Origin: Desulforegulaceae bacterium
GTDB lineage: Bacteria; Desulfobacterota; Desulfobacteria; Desulfobacterales; JACKCP01
Reading direction: 5' to 3'
DNA: 64,000 bases
NCBI GenBank assembly: GCA_034006035.1
Contig: JAVETN010000007.1
Location: forward strand, 90,819-154,818
Part shown: piece after piece, positions 63,761 to 64,000 of the stretch
Layout of the letters: each line of letters opens with the position of its first letter
Position numbering within the stretch: the first letter of the stretch is position 1
Notes under the pieces: model-generated
The model's input: only the letters and a program-made list of their open reading frames with translations
Told to the model about the DNA's origin: nothing
Databases searched by the model: none
Made by a program: the position numbers and the translations under genes

Positions 63761-64000
63761 AGTTTCAACTCCTTATCAAGTCTTCCCTCAAAAAAATTGC
63801 CAACTGTGAAATTGTTAAAGACTAGTTCTGGATTGGCATTGTCCATTTTTTACTTGCGTTCTGAATGCCCATATAATTATTGTGCTTGGGGTCGTACCTA
63901 AATAAGTATTTGAATTTATGATACAAAAGCTTTAAAAAACAACCTTGTTTAGTCCTAGGGCATTGATTTAAAGGGGTAAATGATTTATCTCCCAAAGAAA

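Overview
The window is AT-rich, Gram-negative, mostly anaerobic-type DNA. The proteins fit a Desulfobacterota (former Deltaproteobacteria) bacterium, probably Desulfobacterales. The evidence is a single-chain pyruvate:ferredoxin oxidoreductase, a class II superoxide reductase, ResB/CcsA cytochrome c maturation, TonB-dependent and MCE envelope systems, and sigma54-type pilin promoters next to a Myxococcus/Geobacter-like pilin-ABC transporter cluster. Genus cannot be fixed from the sequence alone. No tRNA, rRNA, CRISPR array or intact insertion sequence was recognised.

Layout. 0-9 kb: a 5'-truncated Na/phosphate cotransporter; an intermembrane lipid-transport operon on the minus strand (two half-size PqiA proteins and an eight-MCE-domain protein); a MinD/FlhG-like ATPase; an outer-membrane barrel; a frameshifted TrmN6-like methyltransferase; a DciA-like protein. 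9-12 kb: hflK-hflC, a 30-residue bS22-type ribosomal protein and a polyprenol/diacylglycerol-kinase-like membrane protein. 12.1-18.6 kb: a cobalamin-riboswitch operon holding a complete ABC importer, a TonB receptor and two secreted accessory proteins (one DUF4465). 18.8-24 kb: a hybrid histidine kinase, a MarR regulator and an orphan membrane protein. 23.3-27.8 kb: a GldA/GldF/GldG-like ABC system with a DUF4340 protein. 27.9-34.5 kb: resB, ccsA, murA, comEC and an RNase M5-like Toprim protein. 34.6-48.7 kb: superoxide reductase, a coiled-coil membrane protein with 42-bp repeats, a 55-residue small protein, mgtE with a possible leader ORF, a YkgJ-type cysteine-cluster protein, nifJ-type PFOR, a Cache-HAMP-PAS-GGDEF-EAL protein and dinB.

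48.9-59.3 kb: two type IV pilin genes, each behind a near-perfect -24/-12 sigma54 promoter. They are followed by a TPR-like protein, an ABC ATPase and permease, two GT-C-type membrane glycosyltransferases and three cytosolic glycosyltransferases, which suggests pilus assembly coupled to pilin or surface glycosylation. 59.4-63.6 kb: oppositely oriented surface-glycan genes. The last three (glycosyltransferase, sulfotransferase, Wzx flippase) use codons unlike the rest and look recently acquired. A GC-rich small ORF with internal inverted repeats follows at 63.6-63.8 kb.

Several starts were moved to the start codon with the best ribosome binding site. All functional calls come from motif recognition by eye; no database search was run.
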